A stretch of 42,361 nt of DNA, taken from positions 669 through 43,029 of the forward strand of contig CAJONQ010000015.1 in NCBI GenBank assembly GCA_905235835.1, in the 5' to 3' direction. Under the pieces are notes generated by a model. That model worked only from the letters and a program-made list of their open reading frames with translations. It ran no database searches and was not told the DNA's origin. This document shows, piece after piece, positions 1-8,381 of the stretch. A program made the position numbers and the translations under genes. The stretch comes from an uncultured Prevotella sp. (lineage in GTDB: Bacteria > Bacteroidota > Bacteroidia > Bacteroidales > Bacteroidaceae). The first letter of the stretch is position 1, and every line of letters starts with the position of its first letter.

Positions 1-728
1 CCTTGGGAGGGGTCGGGGGAGGTCGCCCCAGGCTTCTGGTTGAGTATCTGCTGCTTGATGCGGTTCACCTCCTGTGTCCACCATGCGATGAAAGCGTTGT
101 ACTTGCCTGTCTCGTCAAGTATCTGCAGCGCATTGATGCGGTCGGCAAGCTTTTCGTATGCGGCATCGGTAGCCTGACGCGCCGCCTTGATGTCGTAGGC
201 TGCATTTGCCGCACGCTCGTCACCGCGCTGTGAGAGAAGGCTGCGCACTGCTTCGTTGGCTATCTTCATCTGCTCAAAGACGGCAGTCAGTCCCAGCGTC
301 TGCAAGTGAGCCTTCATGTCGTTTGACTCGAAGGGCTGAAGGAAGTTGAGCATCAGACCCGACTCCTGGTCGTACTGCGCCGTGGTGTCAACGTTGTAGT
401 TGTTATACTCTCTGAGCACGGCAATGGCTGCGGTCGCCATCGGCTCGATGCCAAGGTCTTTCCACATCTGAGAGGTAGCCTTACCGTTGTTATACAGACG
501 GTCGCGCCTGGTGTCCTCCTTCTCTATCTGGTTGGTGTACTCGCTGACGCGTGCTATCTTTATCGCAGCATCCTCGTTGGACAATGCTGCCTGAAATGCG
601 TTGTAAGCCGCCGTAAGCATACTCTCACTCTCGGCAAGAGGCGCTAACTTCTCGCCAAATGATGTCATAACAGAAAAATGCGCTCCGTAACGGAGATGAG
701 TTTTGTTGAATGTTGGAAACTTTGCCAT
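1..728 (-). CDS. DUF6261 family protein (3' end outside window)
   Basis: A reverse-strand frame is open from an ATG at 726-728 to the left edge, 242 full codons with no stop. The protein begins MAKFPTFNKTHLRYGAHF and is mostly helical, rich in Ala, Glu and Asn. The opening (KFPTFNKTHLRYGAHFSVM), the internal YNxFQxALxxED-like stretch and the late TAxYNAFIxWWTQEVNRIK-like stretch fit the DUF6261 family of Bacteroidota, which has no known function. The full family length is about 240-250 residues, so only a few residues should be missing; the last visible ones are Pro/Ser rich. No clear TAnnTTTG promoter lies directly upstream; the 5' side is the 40-bp repeat array, so it may be co-transcribed with the lipoprotein gene. 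Family assignment is from memory of the sequence pattern and is fairly sure. Confidence 0.72.
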   Translation of the reverse strand, partial: MAKFPTFNKTHLRYGAHFSVMTSFGEKLAPLAESESMLTAAYNAFQAALSNEDAAIKIARVSEYTNQIEKEDTRRDRLYNNGKATSQMWKDLGIEPMATAAIAVLREYNNYNVDTTAQYDQESGLMLNFLQPFESNDMKAHLQTLGLTAVFEQMKIANEAVRSLLSQRGDERAANAAYDIKAARQATDAAYEKLADRINALQILDETGKYNAFIAWWTQEVNRIKQQILNQKPGATSPDPSQ

Positions 729-778
729 AATTCTTTTTTTAAAGGGTTAATAAATATATTTTATCTCAGCAATGAGTC

Positions 779-1048
779 TATTCTGTAATTTGAAGTCGTC
801 GCCGCCAGGCAATGACTCCATTCTGCAATTTGAAGCCGTCGCCGCCAGGCAATGACACCATTCTGCAATTTGAAGCCGTCGCCGCCAGGCGATGACTCCA
901 TTCTGTAATTTGAAGCCGTCGCCGCCAGGCAATGACACCATTCTGCAATTTGGAGCCGTCGCCGCCAGGCAATGGCTCCGTTCTGCAATTTGGAGCCGTT
1001 GTGGGAACCACAATGGCTCCATTCTGCAATTTTGGAGCCGTCGCTTGC
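779..1048. repeat. 40-bp tandem repeat array, about 6.5 copies
   Basis: Units begin with TTCTGYAATT at 781, 821, 861, 901, 941, 981 and 1022. Period is exactly 40 bp except one 41-bp step. Each unit reads roughly TTCTGCAATTTGAAGCCGTC followed by GCCGCCAGGCAATGACTCCA, with copies differing at a few positions. The unit beginning 981 is partly replaced by a short perfect inverted repeat, TTGTGG-GAA-CCACAA (999-1013). In the last copies GGCTCC and GGAGCC flank the TTCTGCAATT core and could pair as a 6-bp hairpin. All three reverse-strand frames stay open through the array, but because 40 is not a multiple of 3 this looks like a property of the unit rather than a gene. It lies between the lipoprotein gene and the DUF6261 gene. 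Confidence 0.95.
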
Positions 1049-1103
1049 TATGATTTTCATAAATATGGATATTGGTAAGGCTGGGCATTCTTAGAATCGT
1101 TGA

Positions 1104-3980
1104 TTACTTCTTTATCACGTTTGCGCCATCCTCGATGGTGACGGTGCCGCATTTGCCATATTCACCCGCGCCTATTGCGCCTGTTACCGTCACGCTGGTG
1201 ACAGTTTTCGCGATGGTGATGTCACCTGCTTCAGAAAATTCTCCAGCACCGATAGCGGTAGCATCAGTACCGGCGGTAGCGGTAACCGTGCCGCCGCTGA
1301 TGGTAATGTTACCGCAGTGAGACAACGCTCCAGTTTCTCCATTGCCACTGCCAATGCCTGCACCGTATTTGCCACCAGTAGCGATAACCGTTCCGCCACT
1401 AATCACGATATCGCCGCAACTCAAATCCTTTCCTGCGCCTATGCCTGCACTATAATCTCCGCCTGTTGCCGTGATGACACCGCCCTGAATCTCGATGTTG
1501 CCACAGGAGGTGGCATTGCTTCCGCCTATGCCGCAGCCCTCACCGTTGCTGCTGGCATCGAGGCTACCAGTGTTGCCCTGAATGACGAGTGTGCCACCTT
1601 GCGTAACATAAATTCCCGCATTGGCAGAACGGAATCCCTTGACCACATTCTTTGAGCCGTCGGCAAGTACTATGGTGGCGTCCTGACACGTGATGCCTGC
1701 CCAGTCGTATGCATCGTCGTTAGTGCCGTTGATGGTCACGCCGTTCAGCGTAACGACGGCGCCATTGGCTACGGAAATCATATAGTTGCCGGCGAGCGTG
1801 CCCGTCAGCACGTCACCATCCTGCGCCACATAGTCGGCAGTGAGTTCCGACAGGTCAACAGGGTCAATTGTCATGTCCACGCCCTCGGGGTCGCCCTCAG
1901 CCTTGACGGTAAACTGGTAGGTGTTGTGGTCGGTGCCGGAGCTGTACCACTTGATGGTGAACTCGCTGATTTTATAGGTCTTCGCATAGTCACGTAGCGT
2001 CTGCAGGGAGTTATCGTCCATTAGCAGGGTATTTGAATCTGCCACTATCTCCCTGATGGTGTTCTCGCTCGCATCCGACTGGTCGGCAAGTATGAGTTCC
2101 GGCTGATAGACACTTGGGAACTGGTCCTGCAGGGCTGCCGTCAGTTTCTTCTTCACACCGTCGTAGCCGTCCTGGTCAATCTCGGGGAAGGTCACGTCCA
2201 TGTTCCACTTCTGCGTAGAGCGGTTGGGGACGGGGAGTAGGTATTTCATATTTACCTGACCGTCAGGGATAGCGTTTGAAAGTGTGATTGACTTTTCGTC
2301 TATCGGGTCTGCTAAATTGTATTTTATGTAAGCGTTCTCATAACAGATGTTTCCCATCTTAACCTGATGAGACATTTCCAGCGTGTGCTGCCCAGAAGGA
2401 TCGGATACCGACCAGCATACCTGATTGCTGACGTCAACGTCGTTGATAAGCCCGTCACCTATCAGCGGGTGCTCTTTCTTGTCGCCTGCTGACATGTCTT
2501 TTGACTCGTGATACTTCCACGAAACCTTTGTGCCATCGGTATTCTTCTCGCAAGCCAGTTCCTCTACAGTCGTTGTCGATGAGAGTGAATAGAATGTTCC
2601 GCTTACATAACCGCGGTTCATAGCACCGGTAACGCCACCGCCTGTAGATGAGACAGAACCCGTGCCGCCGATAGTTGTCATTTGTCCATTGAATTCACCT
2701 ACGGTTACAGTCGTGCTGATTTCATTTCTGTCGGTAGATGGCACTGCACCTTCCACCGTCACCGTGCCCGCACCCGTCACGTTGAATGAGAATTCGCTGT
2801 TGTCATACCAGTCACCATAGTAATAGAGGTCGTCTATCGCTTCATGGTCTTTCTCGCCTCTCTCATAATGGCGCTCTTCCCATTGGTTTTCCCCGTAAGG
2901 GCCACGGTAGAGCGTCTTGGTGGGGTCAAGGCGATCATCGCCATCCTTCTTGCCGCCTACTGCTGATGTGGAACTATGCTGCACGAGGTAGTAGTCCTTG
3001 TTGGTGTCCATATTGTGGGAAGCCCATATTCGCATAATCTCCTGTTGCGCATTCGGTTTGCTGACAACGGAGTTTACGGATTCTATATCTACAGCATTGA
3101 GAGGACCGTTGTAGGTCCATTCATCATCAGCATCCATCACGTCGTTGATGGCTTGTTCGCCGTCAGTGCGGGTGCTGGCCCGGCTCGCCTGCTGAGCCAC
3201 GCCGCGATTGTTCAGCCACTGTGCCGCGTTGTCAGCCATCAGTCCGCTGCTATATGCGCAGTAGTCAGGATTGTGCTCTATGGTGTTTGTCGTTACAGTG
3301 CCGTCACTCTTCCTCGTTTCTGAGGTGTACTGTTTTCCCTGATACGTAGCGTGATGATAGTAGCCGTTGCGGGCAAAGATGACCAGTTCAGCCACGGGCT
3401 CGTTGTCGTCGGCACTTTCACCTGCCCTCGTCGCAATGTTGGCGATGCGCATCTTGAAGCGTGCCGCTGCGTCCGACCGCACCGCCGCATTGCCACGCGC
3501 CTGGCGCACGATGCTGACACCGTTTTCCAGCAAGTGCGCGTCCCAGGCAGCATCCATCTGGTCAGCCACCTGCTCCATCACTTTCACCAAATGCGCATTG
3601 ACGGGCTTCTCCACGGCTATATAGCCACCCTTCAGGTATATCTTCGCAGCTGCCAGCCACTCATTCAGCGGGCGGTCGGCACCGTCCTCGCCCTTGATGA
3701 GTACCATCTTCGTCTCAGGCGTAATCTCACTGGTGGTGTTCGACAGACGGCGAACCAGCGCGGCGCCCAGCGAGTTGTCGTCGAACGTGCTCAGCACCGC
3801 CGTCGGCACATCAGCCGTCACCGTGACCGTCAACTGGTCAACACTTGGATCAATGACACCGGACGGGTTGACAGAACCGTCGTTTGTGATGTCGTCCGAA
3901 CATGCTGTCAGCAGCATGGCGCCTGCGCAGACCGTCAGGGCTGCAAACAGGCTGAAGAAATGTTTTCTCGTTTTCATCAT
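1104..3980 (-). CDS. Large surface lipoprotein with C-terminal beta-helix (carbohydrate-binding-like) domain
   Basis: 958 residues. The N terminus has Lys/Arg, a hydrophobic stretch and a lipobox LLTAC with Cys27, followed by SDD, an acidic patch like the surface lipoprotein export signal of Bacteroidota. The middle part (about residues 30-700) is a large, Thr/Ser/Asp-rich region I do not recognise. From about residue 720 the protein reads as a parallel beta-helix: repeated GAGIGxG, CGNIxIxGGxVxATGG units of roughly 28 residues, as in the Cthe_2159-type carbohydrate-binding domain. It probably sits on the outer membrane and binds glycans or other polymers; no catalytic motif is visible. The start is the first of two adjacent Met codons. 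A strong promoter lies 150 bp upstream (4133-4163). Confidence 0.8.
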   Translation of the reverse strand: MMKTRKHFFSLFAALTVCAGAMLLTACSDDITNDGSVNPSGVIDPSVDQLTVTVTADVPTAVLSTFDDNSLGAALVRRLSNTTSEITPETKMVLIKGEDGADRPLNEWLAAAKIYLKGGYIAVEKPVNAHLVKVMEQVADQMDAAWDAHLLENGVSIVRQARGNAAVRSDAAARFKMRIANIATRAGESADDNEPVAELVIFARNGYYHHATYQGKQYTSETRKSDGTVTTNTIEHNPDYCAYSSGLMADNAAQWLNNRGVAQQASRASTRTDGEQAINDVMDADDEWTYNGPLNAVDIESVNSVVSKPNAQQEIMRIWASHNMDTNKDYYLVQHSSTSAVGGKKDGDDRLDPTKTLYRGPYGENQWEERHYERGEKDHEAIDDLYYYGDWYDNSEFSFNVTGAGTVTVEGAVPSTDRNEISTTVTVGEFNGQMTTIGGTGSVSSTGGGVTGAMNRGYVSGTFYSLSSTTTVEELACEKNTDGTKVSWKYHESKDMSAGDKKEHPLIGDGLINDVDVSNQVCWSVSDPSGQHTLEMSHQVKMGNICYENAYIKYNLADPIDEKSITLSNAIPDGQVNMKYLLPVPNRSTQKWNMDVTFPEIDQDGYDGVKKKLTAALQDQFPSVYQPELILADQSDASENTIREIVADSNTLLMDDNSLQTLRDYAKTYKISEFTIKWYSSGTDHNTYQFTVKAEGDPEGVDMTIDPVDLSELTADYVAQDGDVLTGTLAGNYMISVANGAVVTLNGVTINGTNDDAYDWAGITCQDATIVLADGSKNVVKGFRSANAGIYVTQGGTLVIQGNTGSLDASSNGEGCGIGGSNATSCGNIEIQGGVITATGGDYSAGIGAGKDLSCGDIVISGGTVIATGGKYGAGIGSGNGETGALSHCGNITISGGTVTATAGTDATAIGAGEFSEAGDITIAKTVTSVTVTGAIGAGEYGKCGTVTIEDGANVIKK

Positions 3981-4132
3981 TCTGTTGTATTTATAGGTTT
4001 ATAATGCAAAGATATTGCAAAATCATTTCCTGATTCATTTTATGCATGTCTGATAATACTTTGGTAATACTTTCTTCATAAGTTTTTCTTCTATTTTGTT
4101 GCAACTTAACAATCTGTTGGTGCAAAGGTACG

Positions 4133-4163
4133 GAATAAATTGCAATCGTCACGAATGATTCAA
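4133..4163 (-). promoter_or_regulatory. Promoter of the lipoprotein gene
   Basis: Read on the minus strand: TTG (4161-4163), a 20-nt spacer, then TACCTTTG (4133-4140), an exact match to the Bacteroidota TTG-N20-TAnnTTTG pattern. Transcription would begin near 4126 and give a leader of about 145 nt. A second TATCTTTG (4007-4014, minus) lies closer to the start codon but has no good -33 element. Confidence 0.75.
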
Positions 4164-4164
4164 C

Positions 4165-4200
4165 AGGCATTTTTGCACAAAAGGCAGGCATTTTTGCACA
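4165..4200. promoter_or_regulatory. Two 15-bp direct repeats upstream of the lipoprotein promoter
   Basis: AGGCATTTTTGCACA occurs perfectly at 4165-4179 and 4186-4200. The period is 21 bp, two helical turns. The first copy begins 2 bp upstream of the -33 element of the minus-strand promoter. Such placement fits tandem binding of a regulator; the regulator is not identified. Confidence 0.6.
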
Positions 4201-4227
4201 TTCCTTTTTTAACTAATGGTTTTTTGG

Positions 4228-4390
4228 TATCTTTGCAGCGCGAAGTCTTTTACAATGGAGAGCCACGCTGATGGTGTCGCTCTCCTGACGATACTGAGAC
4301 AAACGGAAAGCCTCACCCCCGCCCCCTCTCCAAAGGGAGAGGGGAGTGAATAGCAAAATGCCGAGACTCTCACGATGGAGATTCTCGGCG
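4228..4390. other. Structured intergenic stretch with three strong inverted repeats
   Basis: A TATCTTTG at 4228-4235 (plus) could be a -7 element, but the -33 position holds TTT rather than TTG. It is followed by three hairpins: GGAGAGC/GCTCTCC (4257-4285, with an inner CAC/GTG), CCCCTCTCC-AAAG-GAGAGGGG-like stem (4322-4344), and CCGAGA/TCTCGG (4361-4388, with an inner CTC/GAG). A 32-codon ATG frame (4255-4353) spans the first two hairpins and is probably not a real gene. It could be a small RNA, or a pile-up of dispersed palindromic repeats. Confidence 0.35.
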
Positions 4391-4425
4391 GATATTCTTT
4401 TCTTGCTTGTGTGGGGATGTCGGTG

Positions 4426-4545
4426 TTATTGCTCCCTGATGAGCCTCGTCTGCATGAACTCGTCGAGGGTGACGAGGTTCAACTGCGGGAACGGTGTGTC
4501 AAAGAGAACCCGAAAGTGGCTGTCCTCGGACACTACTGGATTCAT
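4426..4545 (-). pseudogene. Possible 39-codon gene or gene remnant
   Basis: A short minus-strand frame with a natural-looking composition: it begins MNPVVSEDSHFRVLFDTPFP and ends TLDEFMQTRLIREQ before TAA. A second tiny frame upstream (MEDITFTLIRSKSP) ends in TGA overlapping its ATG. No recognised family, no TAnnTTTG promoter. It reads like the C-terminal end of a longer protein, so a relic is the best guess, but a real small protein is possible. Confidence 0.25.
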
Positions 4546-4858
4546 GGCGACTTACTTCTTATAAGGGTGAAGGTAATATCTTCCATAATCGTCGTTGTTT
4601 ATACGTTATGGCTGCATAAGATAGTGCAAATCGAACAAAAAAACAAATTTTATTTGAGTTTTTTTGAGATGCAGCCTCTCTTCAAGGCTAAAGATAAGCG
4701 TTTAATTTCAATACTCCAAGGAAATACTTAAGTTTTTATAGTTTTCTACACACACACTGGTAGGTTTCTATGTTCTCCATTATCTCCTCGTGGTTGTGGT
4801 TTGTGCCGCTCCCCACTGTTGTGGTTTGATGTAGGAATAGATAGATAAACAACTGCAG

Positions 4859-4890
4859 TTTGTATAAAAGTAAAAGTAATTATATCTTTG
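4859..4890 (+). promoter_or_regulatory. Promoter P1, upstream of the ATPase remnant
   Basis: TTTG (4859-4862), 20-nt spacer, TATCTTTG (4883-4890). A perfect 7-bp inverted repeat GTACAAA-AATAA-TTTGTAC (4903-4921) follows just after the expected start site and may be an operator or a 5' hairpin. The 300 bp from 4550 to 4858 are AT-rich and show nothing else I can support. Confidence 0.65.
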
Positions 4891-5012
4891 CGTGGTGAAA
4901 CTGTACAAAAATAATTTGTACTGAAATCAAAAACGCAGAATGAGAATTATCAAATAAACAGATTAAAATGCCTCAAAAACACCGAACGAAATATCTCAAA
5001 AAACAAGATTTT

Positions 5013-5044
5013 CTTGCACAATCCAATTATTTGCATTATCTTTG
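5013..5044 (+). promoter_or_regulatory. Promoter P2 of the truncated ATPase gene
   Basis: CTTG with TTG at 5014-5016, a 20-nt spacer, then TATCTTTG (5037-5044). The ATG of the ATPase remnant follows at 5068, giving a leader of under 20 nt. It presumably drove the intact ATPase gene before the rearrangement. Confidence 0.7.
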
Positions 5045-5067
5045 TAGCCAAATTAAAGTACGAAAAC

Positions 5068-5212
5068 ATGGAATATCTCAGCAGAACAGCAGACATCATG
5101 CTTCAAGACCTTCTTGATGCGTTTGGTGCCGTATTAATAGAAGGGCCAAAATGGTGTGGTAAAACGACTACTGCCGAACAGGCTGCCAAGAGTGCCATTA
5201 GAATGCAAGATA
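5068..5212 (+). pseudogene. N-terminal fragment of an AAA_14/DUF4143-type ATPase
   Basis: The frame starts MEYLSRTADIMLQDLLDAFG and contains the Walker A stretch EGPKWCGKTTTAEQ. This is the usual opening of the ATP-binding proteins with AAA_14 and DUF4143 domains, normally about 400 residues. The homology stops abruptly after SAIRMQD (about 48 residues). From about 5212 the sequence is that of an alpha-mannosidase in another frame; the ATPase frame runs on meaninglessly to 5532. It keeps its own promoter and start. The intact family is often found in accessory regions, and its role is uncertain. The fragment lacks Walker B and the C-terminal domain and cannot be functional. Confidence 0.8.
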
Positions 5213-6848
5213 CAGTACGGCGTCACCATCCTCAACGACTCTCGCTACGGCTGGGACAAGCCCAACGACAACACGCTGCGCCTGTCGCTGCTCTATGCGC
5301 CCAAGCCCAACCGCGGATATGTCTACCAGGCTCACCAGGACAAGGGTCACCATGTGTTTACCTACAGCATCGTGGGTCACCAGGGACCGCTCAACATGGT
5401 CGATGCCACGCAGAAACACGATGCTCAACAGTCCGCTGCGCGCCTTCCATGCACCAAAGCACAAGGGCGAGCTGGGACGCGAGTTCTCGTTCGTCAGCAG
5501 CGACAACGCCAATGTCATCATACGCACCCTGAAACGGGCTGAGGTCAGCGACGAGTATGTCGTACGTGTCTACGAACTGAGCGGCAAGCAGGAGCAGCAG
5601 GCCAACCTGACCTTCGCCTCGACCATCACTGAGGCGGTGGAAGCCGACGGCACGGAGAAGACCCTCGGCAGTGCTGCCTTCGCCGGCAACCAGCTGAAAG
5701 TCGCCATCCGTCCCTTCAGCGTGAAGACGTATAAGGTGAAGCTGCAGGTCAATGCCTCCCTTTCGTCCCCCGAAGGGAACACGACAGACCCTGCGCATAA
5801 GGGGGCTATGGCTCTTGCGTTGCCCTTCAACAAGCGTTGCTTCACGTTCAACGAGTTCCGCAGCGAAGCCGACTTCGAGGGCGGCTACAGTTATGCAGCC
5901 GAACTGCGTCCCGACGAACTGACCGTCGACGGCGTCAACTTTGAGTTTGGCGAGGTGGACGGCCTCAACGGCATGACCTGCAAGGGCGACACGCTGCACT
6001 TAGGCGACGCTGCCGGCGAGCGCACGCTCTACCTGCTGGCGGCCAGTAACAAGGGCGACCGCCAGGCAGAGTTCCGCTTGGGCAAGGGCACGCAGAGCGT
6101 GGAAGTGCCTTTCTACACGGGCTTCATCGGACAGTGGGGTCACGACGGACAGACCGAGGGTTATCTGAAACAGGCACAAGTGGCTTACGTTGGTACCCAC
6201 CGCCACTCGTCAGGTCAGGACGAGCCCTACGAGTACACCTATATGTTCAAGTTGCGCCTTGACATCCCGAAGGGTGTCAGCAAGGTCATCCTGCCCGCCG
6301 ACGAGCATGTCGTGCTCTTTGCAGCCACCATCACCGACGGGAAGCCCGAGACGACCCCTGCCGGTCCGCTCTTCAGGACATCCAACCGCAACGACCATGC
6401 CTACACAACAATGGCAGGCGACAACCGCAACGAGGCACCAAGCCTGCTGAAGGACGCCCGCATCATCAACTATTCGGGCTTCGTCAACGAGAACGAGCGA
6501 CCGGAGATGATATGCGACGGCGACGAGAATACGAAGTGGTGCGACACGAACCGCACACCCAACTACCTCACCTTCGACCTGGGCAGCGTCCGTCCCGTCA
6601 GTCGCTGGCACTTGCTCAACGCAGGCAGCGAGATGTCGGCTTACATCACCCGCACCTGTATCCTGCAGGGACGCAGCAACGAGCAGGAGGAGTGGCAGAC
6701 GCTGGACATGATTGACGGCAACCGCCAGAACGACGTCGACCGCTCGTTCCCACCCGTCAGCGTCCGCTACGTCCGTCTGTTTGTCGTCAGTCCTACACAG
6801 ACCGTCAACATGGATGCCACCCGCATCTACGAGTTCGACCTCTGGTAA
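5213..6848 (+). pseudogene. 3' part of a GH38-type alpha-mannosidase gene with a C-terminal discoidin domain, frameshifted
   Basis: Beginning at YGVTILNDSRYGWDKP the sequence matches the C-terminal beta-sandwich region of glycoside hydrolase family 38 alpha-mannosidases. The reading frame changes once, near 5420-5430 (after DATQK, resuming at MLNSPLRAFHAPKHKGELG), then runs cleanly to TAA at 6846-6848. The last 130 residues (INYSGF, CDGDENTKWCDT, LTFDLG, RYVRLFV) are an F5/8 type C (discoidin) domain, used to bind sugars. The catalytic N-terminal half and the start codon are missing. In the intact enzyme this would release alpha-linked mannose from N-glycans in the periplasm. Two lesions, a truncation plus a frameshift, make this a dead gene. 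A GC-rich low-complexity insertion (5756-5806) lies inside. Confidence 0.82.
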
Positions 6849-6881
6849 GCCTTCGTAAGGAATGGTATTTGCAGATTTCCA

Positions 6882-8369
6882 TCAGTGGTGTATCGGCTGC
6901 CGCTTGAGAAAGTCATAGAGCGTCAACTGGCGCAAGTGGTAATAACTGTTCCAGAAATCCTGGAGGGCTGTGATCTGACTGCGCCGTGCCTCCTGCCAGT
7001 ATTGTTGTGCCAGTGACAGGTCGTTCACGGTAGCCTGCCCGCGGATGAAACGTTGCAGCATAGCGGTATAGGCGTCCTCGGCAATCTGTAGTGAGCGACG
7101 GGTGTCGTCAACCATCGACTGACGCTGATTGACCTCCGCCACCGTTTGTGCGATATCCAGTTCGGTATCACGGCGCTGCTCCTGTCGCTGGCGGGCAGCC
7201 GTCTCCACTTTGCTTTGCGCTGCGAGCCACGCATTACGTTTCTTGCCGTGGTCGCTGATGGGTACGGTGAGATTAACCGTCACCTGATTTTGCACCAACG
7301 GACTGCGGTAGGCATGTTCGAAACGGTCAGATACCTGGTTGAGTCCTATCGATGCGTCAATGCTCGTATTCAAGCCTTTCTTGCGCTTGAGCTGTTCTGC
7401 ATCGCGACGTGCCTCCAGTTCTTTGAGTTCCATTGACAGATAGTTGGGGTTGTGCTGTGTTGCCTGACCGATAGCTTCATCGATGGTCACACTGAGGTGC
7501 GGCAGGACAGAGGGGACGATAAGCTCCAGTGGTGTCATTTCGTCCATTCCCAGCCAGGCAGCCAGGCTCCTGGAGGCTTTCTGATGACTAAGTTGGGCAC
7601 TCTTCAGTGAAGTAGTGGCAAGGGAGCGCTGCAACGCCAGGATTTCGAGTTCCGCTTTGGAGATGGATGCGATATGAAAGCGGCGGTTGCCAATGGCAAG
7701 TATGGTATCGCACGACTTCAACTGCTCTTGCGCCATTCGGAGCTGCTCCTGTGCCACTGCCAACGTGAAGAAACGCTTGACAGCCTCAACACCAGTCTGC
7801 TCCACAGAATAGTTCATCTGCTGCCGGGCGACGCTCAGACGCATGGGTTCAGTCTGCCGGTTCCAGCGGTAGGGATTGTATCCTAACAGTTCCTGTTTAT
7901 AACCGACTCTGACGGGAATAGTGGCAAACTGATGTTGGATGTGGTCGCCATAGTTGCCCAGATAGGACAGCCCCGTGGAGGCATAAAAGGATCCGCCCCA
8001 TCGTTCCATCACCTGCTGAGCCTGCAGACTGACACTCGAAAAAAAATGCTTCTGCTCGCGATACTCATCATTGTCGGTATCGCTGACGTAACGCTGTAGC
8101 AGATATTGCTCATATTGCAGTGGTGTGGAGTTGAGTGCAATTTGCGGTTTGCGACCTGCCATCCATGAGAGCCATGTATAGTGTGCCTCTTGGAATACAC
8201 TGCGATAGCGGTCGGCAGTGATGTTGCTGTCAGTCGCCAACTGGAAGGCACGTTCCATGTCAAGCCTTACCGGCTGTTGGGCGCTCACGACTGCACAATG
8301 CATCATGCACAATACACAACACACAAACTTCACAGTTCTCCGTGCGGTAGCAAATTCTTCATTCTTCAT
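6882..8369 (-). CDS. TolC-family outer membrane protein of the peptide exporter
   Basis: 495 residues. After a short charged start there is a hydrophobic signal (FVCCVLCMMHCAVVSA) with likely cleavage before QQP. The rest has the alternating coiled-coil helices of the TolC/OEP family, with two repeats, for example LSLAQQYWQEARRSQ near the end. It should form the outer-membrane channel for the ABC and adaptor proteins encoded immediately upstream. The start chosen is the third of four ATG codons created by a heptamer repeat (8354-8381); the first, second and fourth are followed by in-frame stops after 5, 5 and 9 residues. The preceding gene stops at 8380-8382, 11 nt before this start, so translation is probably coupled. 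Confidence 0.85.
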   Translation of the reverse strand: MKNEEFATARRTVKFVCCVLCMMHCAVVSAQQPVRLDMERAFQLATDSNITADRYRSVFQEAHYTWLSWMAGRKPQIALNSTPLQYEQYLLQRYVSDTDNDEYREQKHFFSSVSLQAQQVMERWGGSFYASTGLSYLGNYGDHIQHQFATIPVRVGYKQELLGYNPYRWNRQTEPMRLSVARQQMNYSVEQTGVEAVKRFFTLAVAQEQLRMAQEQLKSCDTILAIGNRRFHIASISKAELEILALQRSLATTSLKSAQLSHQKASRSLAAWLGMDEMTPLELIVPSVLPHLSVTIDEAIGQATQHNPNYLSMELKELEARRDAEQLKRKKGLNTSIDASIGLNQVSDRFEHAYRSPLVQNQVTVNLTVPISDHGKKRNAWLAAQSKVETAARQRQEQRRDTELDIAQTVAEVNQRQSMVDDTRRSLQIAEDAYTAMLQRFIRGQATVNDLSLAQQYWQEARRSQITALQDFWNSYYHLRQLTLYDFLKRQPIHH

Positions 8370-8381
8370 TCTTCATTCTTC
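8354..8381. repeat. Heptamer repeat, four copies, over the start codon of the TolC-like gene
   Basis: ATTCTTC occurs four times in tandem; on the coding strand it reads ATGAAGA x4. Each unit offers an ATG in a new frame. The stop TGA of the upstream adaptor gene overlaps the first ATG. Only the third ATG opens the long frame. A change in copy number would alter the distance between upstream stop and start in 7-nt steps. Confidence 0.9.

Noticed and set aside
747..1088. Three overlapping minus-strand frames of 83-113 residues across the 40-bp repeat array
   Set aside because: They arise because the unit has no stop in any reading frame; none has a promoter or start context and all three frames are equally open.
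3351..4004. 217-residue plus-strand frame opposite the lipoprotein gene
   Set aside because: Shadow of the real gene on the other strand; His/Arg-rich with no recognisable domain.
4375..4731. 118-residue plus-strand frame in the intergenic region
   Set aside because: No family resemblance, starts inside an inverted repeat and has no suitable promoter; the opposite strand looks more like coding sequence in part.
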